From positions 1 to 64,000 of the forward strand of contig JAHDEJ010000013.1 of assembly GCA_020628865.1 (NCBI GenBank): a DNA stretch of 64,000 nucleotides, in the 5' to 3' direction. A program made the position numbers and the translations under genes. Position 1 is the first letter of the stretch. Every line of letters starts with the position of its first letter. Source of the DNA: Acidimicrobiales bacterium. Lineage in GTDB: Bacteria > Actinomycetota > Acidimicrobiia > Acidimicrobiales > SHLQ01. This document shows, piece after piece, positions 18,894 to 26,817 of this stretch. Under the pieces are notes generated by a model, which saw only the letters and a list, made by a program, of their open reading frames with translations, searched no databases and was not told where the DNA came from.

Positions 18894-19661
18894 ATGGCAG
18901 ATGAAGTACTCACCGAGGTCCGGGGACGCGTGATGGTCATCACGTTGAACCGGCCCGATGCAATGAACGCCGTCAACCAGGACCTCGCCCAGCAGTTGGC
19001 GGCGGCGATGGACGAGATGGACGCGAATCCGGAGATCTCGTGCGGCGTGCTCACCGGCAACGGTCGCGGCTTCTGCGCCGGCATGGACCTCAAGGCGTTC
19101 GCGCAGGGCAGCTTCCCGACCGTCGAAGGCCGTGGGTTCGGTGGCATCACCGAGCAGCCGCCGAAGAAGCCGGTCATCGCTGCGGTCGAAGGGTTCGCCC
19201 TCGCCGGTGGTCTCGAGCTTGCGCTCACGTGTGATCTCATCGTGTCGGCCGAGGGCGCCAAGTTCGGTATCCCCGAGGCGGGCGTTGGCCTGTTTGCCGG
19301 TGCCGGCGGCCTGATGCGTCTGCCTCGTGTTGTCCCGTACGCGGTGGCGATGCGGATGGCACTCACGGCCAAGCCGATTCGCGCTGAAGAGGCGCTGGAC
19401 TACGGCATGATCGCCGAGGTCACGCCGAAGGGTGAGGCACTTGCCAAGGCGATCGAGCTGGCGGAAGAGATTGCGGCCAACGCGCCGCTTGCGCTGATCG
19501 CGTCGAAGGCGCTCGTGCGGGAGAGCAACGGCCGCACCGAGGACGAGTTCTGGACCTACCAGGCTGAGAACTACTTCAAGATGGTCTTCCAGAGCGAAGA
19601 CGCCATCGAGGGCGCCACGGCATTCGCCGAGAAGCGCCCGCCCAACTGGCAGTCCAAGTAA
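18894..19661 (+). CDS. Enoyl-CoA hydratase/isomerase (crotonase family)
   Basis: 255 residues, typical length. The oxyanion-hole segments NGRGFCAGMDLKAF and EGFALAGGLELALTCDLIVS are visible, followed by KFGIPEAGVGLFAGAGGLMR. Crotonases of this type hydrate 2-enoyl-CoA. It lies 50 bp after the SDR gene in the same orientation, so hydratase and dehydrogenase would act in sequence. Substrate chain length is not certain. Confidence 0.88.
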   Translation: MADEVLTEVRGRVMVITLNRPDAMNAVNQDLAQQLAAAMDEMDANPEISCGVLTGNGRGFCAGMDLKAFAQGSFPTVEGRGFGGITEQPPKKPVIAAVEGFALAGGLELALTCDLIVSAEGAKFGIPEAGVGLFAGAGGLMRLPRVVPYAVAMRMALTAKPIRAEEALDYGMIAEVTPKGEALAKAIELAEEIAANAPLALIASKALVRESNGRTEDEFWTYQAENYFKMVFQSEDAIEGATAFAEKRPPNWQSK

Positions 19662-19665
19662 CCAT

Positions 19666-19681
19666 CACCCTCCGCGCGCAC
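19666..19681. repeat. Short dispersed repeat, copy 1
   Basis: CACCCTCCGCGCGCAC, followed two bases later by CACCACA, is repeated at 60607-60622 with the same CACCACA spacing. It overlaps by two bases the long palindrome at 19680-19718. Confidence 0.5.
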
Positions 19682-19718
19682 GCCACCACATCGGTACCAG
19701 GTACCGATGTGGTGGCGT
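19680..19718. terminator. Near-perfect 18-bp palindrome after the crotonase gene
   Basis: ACGCCACCACATCGGTAC and its exact complement surround a 3-nt CAG. There is no T-tract, as is common for actinobacterial terminators. It would end the SDR-crotonase transcript before the MarR gene. Confidence 0.65.
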
Positions 19719-19771
19719 CGTCACATTCTGTGGCCATGGGTCTTCAGCCGCCGGCGTTTGTGTTCAAGAGA

Positions 19772-19793
19772 ATTAGTAGGATGTCCGACTATT
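19772..19793. promoter_or_regulatory. Probable operator for the MarR regulator, site 2
   Basis: ATTAGTAGGA and TCCGACTATT flank a TG centre, 36 bp before the marR start. The right half-site is the exact complement of the AATAGTCGGA half-site found at 17988. Autoregulation together with control of the upstream operon is the simplest reading. Confidence 0.65.
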
Positions 19794-19828
19794 TGGTGTC
19801 CTGCTAAACTGCTGGATGAAGGGGGCAC

Positions 19829-20371
19829 ATGGCCAAGGAGCAGACATCCGAACTCGATCTGATCGGCGAAACCCGTCGGAATTGGGGCGAGCGCGGGATT
19901 CGTGAGCCGGAGGCCATGGCCGCGGCGACGTCGCTCGCCCGGGCGCAGCAGGTCGTGCTCGGCCGCATCAATCAGGCGCTCGGCGAGTACTCGCTGACGT
20001 TCTCCCGCTACGAGGCGCTCGCGCTGCTCAGCTTCGCTCGCAACGAGTCCATGGGCATGGCTCGGATGGGGGAGCGCCTGCAGGTGCATCCCACCAGCGT
20101 CACGTCCACCATCGACCGGCTCGAGCGGGACGGTCTGGTCATCCGCAGCCCCCACCCCGACGACCGGCGGGCCACCCTCGCCACGCTCACCGACAACGGC
20201 CGTGAGGTGCTCACTGCGGCAACAGCGGCCCTCGAGGACATTCGCTGGGGGATGGGGGAGATCGCCGACGGCGACCTTTCCAACCTCACCGTCAACCTCG
20301 CCCACGTTCGCGCCTCTGCCGGCGATAACACCGACGACTCTCTTCCCATATTCACGAAAGGCACCTCATGA
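19829..20371 (+). CDS. MarR-family transcriptional regulator
   Basis: 180 residues. The winged helix-turn-helix is clear: MARMGERLQVHPTSVTSTID as the recognition region and LVIRSPHPDDRRATLATLTD as the wing, flanked by dimerisation helices. MarR proteins usually repress and are released by a ligand, plausibly an acyl-CoA here. It overlaps the mutase start by ATGA, so it is the first gene of the mutase operon. Paired operators at 17988 and 19772 suggest that it controls both halves of the regulon. Confidence 0.9.
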   Translation: MAKEQTSELDLIGETRRNWGERGIREPEAMAAATSLARAQQVVLGRINQALGEYSLTFSRYEALALLSFARNESMGMARMGERLQVHPTSVTSTIDRLERDGLVIRSPHPDDRRATLATLTDNGREVLTAATAALEDIRWGMGEIADGDLSNLTVNLAHVRASAGDNTDDSLPIFTKGTS

Positions 20372-22050
20372 GCGACGCTCCCACAGGCAACGAAGCTGAC
20401 GCAGCCGCCGAGGAGGCCTGGCGCAGCTCGCCCGAATACGCCGCATGGCGCGAGCGGTACGACGCCGCAACCCTTCGCGACAAGCCGTACGAGACGATGT
20501 CCGGCGTGCCGGTCGAGCCGATCTATGGCCCAGGCCCGTACCCGGGGGAGTATCCGTACACCCGCGGGGTCTATCCGAGCATGTATCGGAGCCGTCTGTG
20601 GACGATGCGGATGTTCGCCGGCTTCGGCACGGCCGAGGACACCAACGCCCGCTTCAAGGACATCCTCCGCAACGGCGGCACCGGCCTGTCCACCGCCTTC
20701 GACATGCCAACCCTCATGGGCCGGGACTCCGACAGCCCCTGGGCCCTCGGTGAGGTCGGCCGAGCCGGCGTTGCGGTCGACACGCTCGCCGACATGGAAG
20801 ACCTCTTCGCCGACATCGACCTCTCGGGCGTGTCCACCTCGATGACCATCAATGGCCCTGCTGCCGTGGTGCTCGCCATGTACATCGCCGTCGCCGAGAA
20901 GACGGGCGTGCCACAAGCCAAGCTCGCCGGCACCATTCAGAACGACATCTTCAAGGAGTATCAGGCGCAGAAGGAGTACATCTATCCTCCTCGCCCGAGC
21001 GTTCGCATCGTCACCGACATGATCCAGTACACGGCGGCCGAGATGCCCCGCTGGCACCCGGTTTCGATCTCCGGCTACCACATTCGCGAAGCCGGCAGCA
21101 CCGCTGCCCAGGAGCTGGCGTTCACGCTCGCCAACGGCTTCGCCTACGTCGAAGCCGCAGTAGCCGCCGGTGTCGACGTGGACGAGTTCGCCGGCCGTCT
21201 GAGCTTCTTCTTCAACAGCCACAGCGACTTCTTCGAGGAGATCGGCAAGTTCCGTGCGGCCCGTCGCATCTGGGCCCGCTGGATGAAGGAGCGCTACGGG
21301 GCCACGAAGGAGCGGTCCATGTTGTGCCGCTTCCACACCCAGACCGCCGGCGTGTCGTTGACGGCGCAGCAGCCCGAGATCAACATCGCTCGCGTCGCCA
21401 TTCAGGCGCTTGCCGGTGCGCTCGGCGGAACGCAGTCGCTGCACACCGACAGCTTCGACGAGGCCCTGGCGCTGCCCACGGAGAAGGCGGCCCGCATCGC
21501 GTTGCGGACGCAGCAGATCGTTGCGCACGAGACGGGCGCCGCCGATGTGATCGACCCGCTCGGGGGATCCGACTACGTCGAGTGGATGACCGACGAGATG
21601 GAACGTCAGGCCGAGGCGATCTTCGCGCACCTCGATGACCTCGGTCAGGGATCGATCCTTGAAGGCGTCTACGCCGGAATCGAGAACGGCTACTTCGTCG
21701 GCGAGATCGCCGACAGCGCCTACCGATTCGAGCGCGAAGTCAACAATGGGAATCGGATCATCGTCGGTGTCAACGCCTTCACCGACGGGGACGACAGCGA
21801 CCAGAGCATCCTGCGCATCGATGCCTCGGTCGAGGAATACCAGCGAAAGCGCCTTGCCGACGTCAAGCTCGGCCGTGACGACGCCGCGGTGCAGGCAGCT
21901 CTGGCTGCGGTCACCGCAACTGCCGCCGACCCGACCGCAAATCTCATGCCGCCGATCATTGATGCGGTGAAGGCCTACGCCACGCTCGAAGAAGTGTCCA
22001 TGGCCATGGAGAAGGAATTCGGCACCTACGTCGAGAAAGCGATCATCTGA
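20368..22050 (+). CDS. icmA: Adenosylcobalamin-dependent acyl-CoA mutase large subunit, isobutyryl-CoA mutase type
   Basis: 560 residues, the TIM-barrel substrate domain of the methylmalonyl-CoA mutase family without the B12 domain. The residues that select substrate are F83 (RMFAG), A110 (STAFDMP) and Q201 (AQKEYIYPP). In methylmalonyl-CoA mutase the first and last equivalents are Tyr and Arg (Y89/R207); isobutyryl-CoA mutase has Phe and Gln. 2-hydroxyisobutyryl-CoA mutase has Ile, with Asp at the A110 position. The sequence therefore predicts interconversion of isobutyryl-CoA and n-butyryl-CoA or a close analogue. It is followed at once by the B12 subunit and MeaB. The subunit call is sure; the substrate is inferred. 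Confidence 0.8.
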   Translation: MSDAPTGNEADAAAEEAWRSSPEYAAWRERYDAATLRDKPYETMSGVPVEPIYGPGPYPGEYPYTRGVYPSMYRSRLWTMRMFAGFGTAEDTNARFKDILRNGGTGLSTAFDMPTLMGRDSDSPWALGEVGRAGVAVDTLADMEDLFADIDLSGVSTSMTINGPAAVVLAMYIAVAEKTGVPQAKLAGTIQNDIFKEYQAQKEYIYPPRPSVRIVTDMIQYTAAEMPRWHPVSISGYHIREAGSTAAQELAFTLANGFAYVEAAVAAGVDVDEFAGRLSFFFNSHSDFFEEIGKFRAARRIWARWMKERYGATKERSMLCRFHTQTAGVSLTAQQPEINIARVAIQALAGALGGTQSLHTDSFDEALALPTEKAARIALRTQQIVAHETGAADVIDPLGGSDYVEWMTDEMERQAEAIFAHLDDLGQGSILEGVYAGIENGYFVGEIADSAYRFEREVNNGNRIIVGVNAFTDGDDSDQSILRIDASVEEYQRKRLADVKLGRDDAAVQAALAAVTATAADPTANLMPPIIDAVKAYATLEEVSMAMEKEFGTYVEKAII

Positions 22051-22051
22051 C

Positions 22052-22480
22052 ATGACAGACACGTCCGCAACCGACGAGGCACCAGAGCAACTGCGGGTCA
22101 TCCTGGCCAAGCTCGGACTCGATGGCCATGACCGTGGGATCAAGGTCGTCGCCCGCATCCTGCGAGACGCCGGGATGGAAGTCATCTACCTGGGTCTGCG
22201 CCAAACGACGGACAGCATCGTTGCCGCAGCCGAGCAGGAAGACGCCGATGCCATCGGCCTCTCCATGCACAACGCCGGGCACATGACGCTGGCCCCGGCG
22301 ATGGTCAAGGCGGTCGACGAGGCCGATCTGGGGACGCCGGTCATCGTCGGTGGCATCGTCCCGGAGGACGACATCCAGCCACTGCTCGACGCCGGCGTGG
22401 CCGCGGTCCTCGGCCCGGGGACGTCTGCCGAAGGCGTGGCTCAGGCGGTCCGTGACGCCGTCGCGGCGGCAAACGCCTGA
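22052..22480 (+). CDS. icmB: Acyl-CoA mutase small (cobalamin-binding) subunit
   Basis: 142 residues, a stand-alone B12-binding Rossmann domain. LDGHDRG supplies the axial His (H26 in the DxHxxG motif), and IGLSMHNAGH and VIVGGIVPEDD are the remaining cobalamin-tail contacts. It pairs with the large subunit encoded one base upstream. Separate large and small subunits are typical of ICM and HCM mutases. Confidence 0.9.
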   Translation: MTDTSATDEAPEQLRVILAKLGLDGHDRGIKVVARILRDAGMEVIYLGLRQTTDSIVAAAEQEDADAIGLSMHNAGHMTLAPAMVKAVDEADLGTPVIVGGIVPEDDIQPLLDAGVAAVLGPGTSAEGVAQAVRDAVAAANA

Positions 22481-22481
22481 C

Positions 22482-23483
22482 GTGGCTCGCCACAAACGAA
22501 GCATTCCGGAGCTCTACGCCGCCGCTCGATCCGGCGAGCGGCGTGCGCTCGGACGACTCCTGACGCTCGTCGAACGCGGCGGTGCGGGTGCCGACCAGAT
22601 CAGCGAGCTTGCTCACCCGGACGCTGGGCGAGCCCACATCGTCGGCATCACGGGGGCACCCGGAGCCGGCAAGAGCACACTGGTCGGTCAGCTCGTCACC
22701 GATCTCGTCGCCGCCGGTCGCAACCCGGCCGTGCTTGCGGTCGACCCGTCGTCGCCGCTCACTGGGGGCGCAATCCTCGGGGACCGCATCCGGATGGACG
22801 ACGCGGCCGAGCCGGGTTCGGGCAAGGCCACGGCGTTCGTCCGTTCCATGGCCACCCGCGGCCATTCCGGTGGACTCGCTCTCGCAGTTCCGCTGGCCGT
22901 TCGCGTGTTCGACGCCGTCGGCTACGACCCGGTCATCATCGAGACCGTTGGTGTGGGTCAGGTCGAGGTGGACGTCGTCGGGGCCGCCGACACCGCCGTC
23001 GTGGTGATGACCCCCGGAACGGGCGATGCCGTGCAGGCCAACAAGGCCGGCCTGCTCGAGGTCGCCGACCTGTTCGTCGTCAACAAGGCAGACCGGCCCG
23101 GCGCCAACGATGTGCGGCGCGACCTCGACCTCATGCTCGATCTCAGCCACATGACCGGACAGGAGTCCGAGACCGGCTATCGCCCGCCGATCATCATGGC
23201 GTCTGCCCTCCACGGTGACGGCAGCGGCGACGTCTGGGATGCGGTGGAGGCGCACCTCACCCACCTCGACGAGGCCGACCTTCGTGCCGTCCGACGTCGT
23301 CACCGCATCCGCACCGAAGTCCGCGCCCGGCTCGAACAGGCCATGGCAGCCGCCGCCGAAACGGCGATGAACTCCGAGCGGGGCTCGCAATGGCTCGACC
23401 AGGCCGAGCGCACCGAGATCGCACCCACCCACGCAACGAACCAACTGCTCGACGTACTGTTGAGCGACCCAGAGGAGCACTGA
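22482..23483 (+). CDS. meaB: MeaB/ArgK-family G-protein chaperone of the mutase
   Basis: 333 residues from the GTG at 22482. P-loop GAPGAGKS (58-65), then DPSSPLTGGAILGDRIRM, the family's switch region, ETVGVGQVEVDV and NKAD. MeaB proteins gate cofactor loading and protect B12 mutases with GTP hydrolysis. Its place directly behind the mutase subunits supports this role. Its stop overlaps the thiolase start (TGATG). Confidence 0.95.
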   Translation: MARHKRSIPELYAAARSGERRALGRLLTLVERGGAGADQISELAHPDAGRAHIVGITGAPGAGKSTLVGQLVTDLVAAGRNPAVLAVDPSSPLTGGAILGDRIRMDDAAEPGSGKATAFVRSMATRGHSGGLALAVPLAVRVFDAVGYDPVIIETVGVGQVEVDVVGAADTAVVVMTPGTGDAVQANKAGLLEVADLFVVNKADRPGANDVRRDLDLMLDLSHMTGQESETGYRPPIIMASALHGDGSGDVWDAVEAHLTHLDEADLRAVRRRHRIRTEVRARLEQAMAAAAETAMNSERGSQWLDQAERTEIAPTHATNQLLDVLLSDPEEH

Positions 23484-24697
23484 TGGCCCACACCCCCGAT
23501 CCCCAAAACCCGCACGCCGACGACGTCGTCATCCTCGATGGCGCCCGCACACCGATCGGCCGATTCAACGGCTCGCTCAGCGGCTTCACCGGAACCGACC
23601 TCGGCGGCATGGCCATCGCCGCCGTACTCGAGCGCACGGGCGTCGCCGCGGACGCCATCGACTCGGTCGTGATGGGCCACGTGCTCACCGCAGGCGAAGG
23701 GCAATCGGGCGCTCGCAACGCGGCCGTCAAGGGCGGCATCCCGCTGACGGTCGACGCCACCACCGTCAACAAGGTCTGCCTGTCCGGCATGCAGGCGATC
23801 AACTACGCGGCCATGCAGGTCATGACCGGTCAGGCGACGACAGTTGTGGCCGGCGGTATGGAGTCGATGAGCAACAGTCCGCACCTGCTCATGAAGAGCC
23901 GTACCGGCTACGGCTACGGCGACGGGCAATTGGTGGACTCGCTGCAGTTCGACGGGCTGACCTGCGCGGTCGAGTCGAAGATCATGGGCGAGGCGACCGA
24001 CGTCTACGCCGCGGCGGATGCGATCCCGCGGGACGCGCAGGATGCATTCGCGGCACAGTCCCACGACCGGGCGGCCCGGGCGATCAAGGACGGGGTGCTT
24101 CGAAGCGAAACCTTCACCGTCTCGATTCCGCAGCGCAAGGCAGACCCGATCGCGTTCGAGGACGACGAGGGCGTTCGTGCCGGAACCGATGCCGCATCGC
24201 TCGGCGGTCTGCGGCCCGCCTTCGTGGCCGACGGCACGATCACCGCCGGCAACGCCTCACAGCTCTCCGACGGTGCCTCCGCAATGATCGTCACGAGTCG
24301 GGCCCGGGCCGACGAACTCGGCGTCGAACCGCTCGCAACGGTCCTTGGCTACGGCATGGTGGCCGGGCCGGACAACTGCTCGCTCCTGCATCAGCCGTCC
24401 CGCGCCATTGAGGCGGCGGCCGACCGGGCCGGCGTCGACATCCGCGACATCTCGCTGTACGAGATCAACGAGGCGTTCGCCGCTGTCGGACTCGGTTCCA
24501 TGGCAGAGCTCGGCATCAGCGACGAGATCGTCAACGTCAACGGCGGGGCGATCGCCGTTGGCCATCCGCTCGGGATGTCCGGCAACCGGATCACGCTCAC
24601 ACTGCTGCACGAGCTTCGTCGTCGCGGTGGTGGTATCGGTGCCGCCGGGCTGTGCGGGGGCGGCGGTCAGGGCGACGCCATCATCGTTTCCGTCTGA
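23483..24697 (+). CDS. Thiolase (acetyl-CoA C-acyltransferase family)
   Basis: 404 residues. Nucleophile C99 in VNKVCLSGMQAI, NEAFA, H in AVGHPLGMSG and the final Cys in LCGGGGQGDA form the complete thiolase active site. The last motif differs a little from the usual CIGGG. It cleaves or forms 3-ketoacyl-CoA and ends the mutase operon. With SDR and crotonase it completes a beta-oxidation set. Confidence 0.93.
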   Translation: MAHTPDPQNPHADDVVILDGARTPIGRFNGSLSGFTGTDLGGMAIAAVLERTGVAADAIDSVVMGHVLTAGEGQSGARNAAVKGGIPLTVDATTVNKVCLSGMQAINYAAMQVMTGQATTVVAGGMESMSNSPHLLMKSRTGYGYGDGQLVDSLQFDGLTCAVESKIMGEATDVYAAADAIPRDAQDAFAAQSHDRAARAIKDGVLRSETFTVSIPQRKADPIAFEDDEGVRAGTDAASLGGLRPAFVADGTITAGNASQLSDGASAMIVTSRARADELGVEPLATVLGYGMVAGPDNCSLLHQPSRAIEAAADRAGVDIRDISLYEINEAFAAVGLGSMAELGISDEIVNVNGGAIAVGHPLGMSGNRITLTLLHELRRRGGGIGAAGLCGGGGQGDAIIVSV

Positions 24698-25915
24698 TCA
24701 GGTTCGATCGAGCTCCCGCAGAAGGTCACGATCGAGTTCGGACACGTTGGTGACCCCGAGGAGGGTCATCGCTCGGACCAGCTCGTCGTGCAGGAACCCG
24801 AGCGCCTTGTCGACCCCGGCCTCGCCGCCGGCACCGAGGCCGTACAGGTACGCCCGGCCCGCCATGCAGGCGTCGGCTCCGAGCGCGATCGCTTTGGCAA
24901 TGTGGGTGCCGCGGCGGATGCCGCCGTCGCAGATGATCTGCATCGAGTCGCCGATTGCATCGCGAACCTGTGGGACGAGTTCGATGGGGGAGGGCGAGTG
25001 ATCGAGCTGCCGGCCGCCATGGTTGGAGAGCGCCACGGCTTCGAGCCCGAGGTCGGCGGCGATCTTCGCGTCCTCGACCGTCTGGACGCCCTTGATGACG
25101 ATCGGGCCATCCCAGATCTCACGGAACCACGCGACGTCGTCCCAGTTGAGGGTCGGGTCGAGCTGGTTGGCGATGTAGTCCGCCAGCGCGGTGGCATCGG
25201 TGCCGTCGGATTGATCGCTGCCGGTGATGTTGGCGAACAGGATCGGCTCGGACCGGATGAAGTCCCAGGTCCACCCCGGATGGCGAATGCCGTCGATGAT
25301 GGTGTCCAGACCCAACTTCGGCGGGAGGGTGAACCCGCGGCGGACGTCGCGTTCGCGGCGCCCCAGGGTCTGCAGATCGACGGTCACTGCGATCGCCTCG
25401 TAGCCCGCACGCTGCGCCCGCTGCACGACCTCCTTCACGAGACCGCGGTCTCGCCAGACGTACACCTGGAACCACTTCGGGCCATCGCAGACCTCGGCCA
25501 CTTCCTCGATCGAGCGGGTCGACAGCGAAGAGAGTGAGTAGGGGATGCCGCGCCCGGCGGCAGCGCGGGACGTGTCGAGTTCGCCGCCCGAGGTGCCGAT
25601 TCTGCTGAAGCCTGTTGGCGCCATCACCAACGGCAGCGGAATGCGCTTGCCCAGCAGCGTGGTGGACGTGTCGATGTGTTCGACGTCTCGGAGGACCCGT
25701 GGTCGGAACTCCCAGTCGTCGAAGCGATCGGTGTTGTTCCGCAAGGTGATCTCGTCGTCGGCGCCACCGTCGATGTAGTCGAACACGCCACCGGGCAGCC
25801 GCCGTTTGGCGATGGTGCGAAGGTCGTCGATGTTGGCCGCCCGATCCAGGTCGCGTTGAGTGCGGTTGACCGTGATCGGCTGGAAGCGCAGGGTGGAACG
25901 AAGGTTCTCGAGCAT
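24698..25915 (-). CDS. FMN-dependent alpha-hydroxyacid dehydrogenase (L-lactate dehydrogenase-like)
   Basis: 405 residues. LPGGVFDYIDGGADDEITLR, PTGFSRIGTSGGELDTSRAA, FQVYVWRDRG, the catalytic His in LSNHGGRQLDHSPS and the FMN-phosphate loop DGGIRRGTHIAKA are the hallmarks of the LldD/glycolate-oxidase family. It oxidises a short 2-hydroxyacid. The divergent GntR gene and the operator between them match the lldD-lldR arrangement. Its stop codon abuts the thiolase stop as TGATCA. Confidence 0.9.
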   Translation of the reverse strand: MLENLRSTLRFQPITVNRTQRDLDRAANIDDLRTIAKRRLPGGVFDYIDGGADDEITLRNNTDRFDDWEFRPRVLRDVEHIDTSTTLLGKRIPLPLVMAPTGFSRIGTSGGELDTSRAAAGRGIPYSLSSLSTRSIEEVAEVCDGPKWFQVYVWRDRGLVKEVVQRAQRAGYEAIAVTVDLQTLGRRERDVRRGFTLPPKLGLDTIIDGIRHPGWTWDFIRSEPILFANITGSDQSDGTDATALADYIANQLDPTLNWDDVAWFREIWDGPIVIKGVQTVEDAKIAADLGLEAVALSNHGGRQLDHSPSPIELVPQVRDAIGDSMQIICDGGIRRGTHIAKAIALGADACMAGRAYLYGLGAGGEAGVDKALGFLHDELVRAMTLLGVTNVSELDRDLLRELDRT

Positions 25916-25940
25916 GGCGAGGCCATCTCCTCAATCGTCG

Positions 25941-25955
25941 GATTGTCCTACAATC
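25941..25955. promoter_or_regulatory. GntR/FadR-type operator
   Basis: GATTGTCCTACAATC is a perfect palindrome with a 3-bp centre and contains TTGTCCTACAA, which fits the FadR-subfamily consensus TNGTNNNACNA. It lies in the 81-bp divergent gap between the hydroxyacid dehydrogenase and the GntR gene, close to both starts. Confidence 0.75.
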
Positions 25956-25996
25956 CTATTTTCCGATGATCTTGTCCACTCGGCTATCGTGGGAGC

Positions 25997-26638
25997 GTGA
26001 TCAACCTTCCGAAGCTCGAGGTGGATGGCACGGTGAGCCGAGTCGCCGGCGTGCTGCGCGACGAGATGCTGAGCGGTTCGCTTGCACCTGGCACACAACT
26101 CGTGGTGGCGACCCTGGCCGAGCAGCTGGGCACCTCGAAGGGCAGTGTGCGCGAGGCCATTCGGGAGCTTGTCAGCGAAGGCCTTCTCGAACATCATCTG
26201 CACCGCGGCACGTTCGTTCGGGAGTTTTCGGCGGACGAATGCGCCGATCTGTATCTCAGTCGTTCGGTGATCGAAGTGTGGGCGGCGAATCGAATTCTTG
26301 TTGAGAAACCAACGGATTTCGACGAACTGGAGGCCGCCGTGGAACGGATGGCGACTTCCGATTCAGCGACCGACATCATCGACGCCGACATGGACTTTCA
26401 TCGTGCTCTCGTGGCGTTGGCTGGGAGCCCGAGGATGGCGGAGCTGCACCAGTCGCTGATTGCGGAGACGACCGTGATGGCCCGGGCCCGCCGGCCGTTC
26501 GACGCCCAGGATCATCACCCCATCCACCGAGTTCTGTTGGACGCGTTGAAGGACGGCAACACCGGCGCCCCGGACCTCCTCGAAGCTCACCTCAGCGACG
26601 CCCGCAACCGCATGCTCAACCGCTCCGCCCAAACCTGA
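25997..26638 (+). CDS. GntR-family regulator (FadR/FCD subfamily)
   Basis: 213 residues from a GTG. N-terminal winged helix (LAEQLGTSKGSVREAIRELV) followed by an FCD-type all-helical domain with metal-ligand-like positions (D in DADMDFHRALV, H in HRVLLDAL, and HLSDARNRM). FCD regulators sense 2-hydroxyacids or other carboxylates. It should control the divergent dehydrogenase through the operator at 25941. Confidence 0.9.
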   Translation: MINLPKLEVDGTVSRVAGVLRDEMLSGSLAPGTQLVVATLAEQLGTSKGSVREAIRELVSEGLLEHHLHRGTFVREFSADECADLYLSRSVIEVWAANRILVEKPTDFDELEAAVERMATSDSATDIIDADMDFHRALVALAGSPRMAELHQSLIAETTVMARARRPFDAQDHHPIHRVLLDALKDGNTGAPDLLEAHLSDARNRMLNRSAQT

Positions 26639-26651
26639 GCCCACCCCAAAA

Positions 26652-26768
26652 GGTGCCAGGCACCTTCCGGGCGTAATGGTGCCAGGCACCTTCGAGACGT
26701 AATGGTGCCAGGCACCTTCGAGACGTAATGGTGCCAGGCACCTGCTGGGCGCAATGGTGCCAGGCACG
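26652..26768. repeat. 26-bp-spaced dyad repeat, locus 2 (five tandem units)
   Basis: GGTGCCAGGCACC begins at 26652, 26678, 26704 and 26730, with a last copy at 26756 ending in G. The period is exactly 26 bp. The 13-bp spacers are similar but not identical; two are TTCGAGACGTAAT. The array starts 13 bp after the GntR stop and ends 49 bp before the GGDEF gene. Confidence 0.9.
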
Positions 26769-26817
26769 TTTTGGGGAACACTGGATTGTGGGGCCTGTCG
26801 GCCGACGGGGGCTTCCT

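Noticed and set aside
20368-22050. Methylmalonyl-CoA mutase large subunit
   Set aside because: The Tyr and Arg needed to hold the carboxylate are Phe and Gln. 2-hydroxyisobutyryl-CoA mutase was also rejected because the Ile and Asp markers are missing.
26652-26768. CRISPR-like array of short repeats and spacers
   Set aside because: Repeats are 13-bp full palindromes and spacers only 13 bp, with two spacers identical. No cas genes are nearby, and the same motif recurs in pairs at two other loci.
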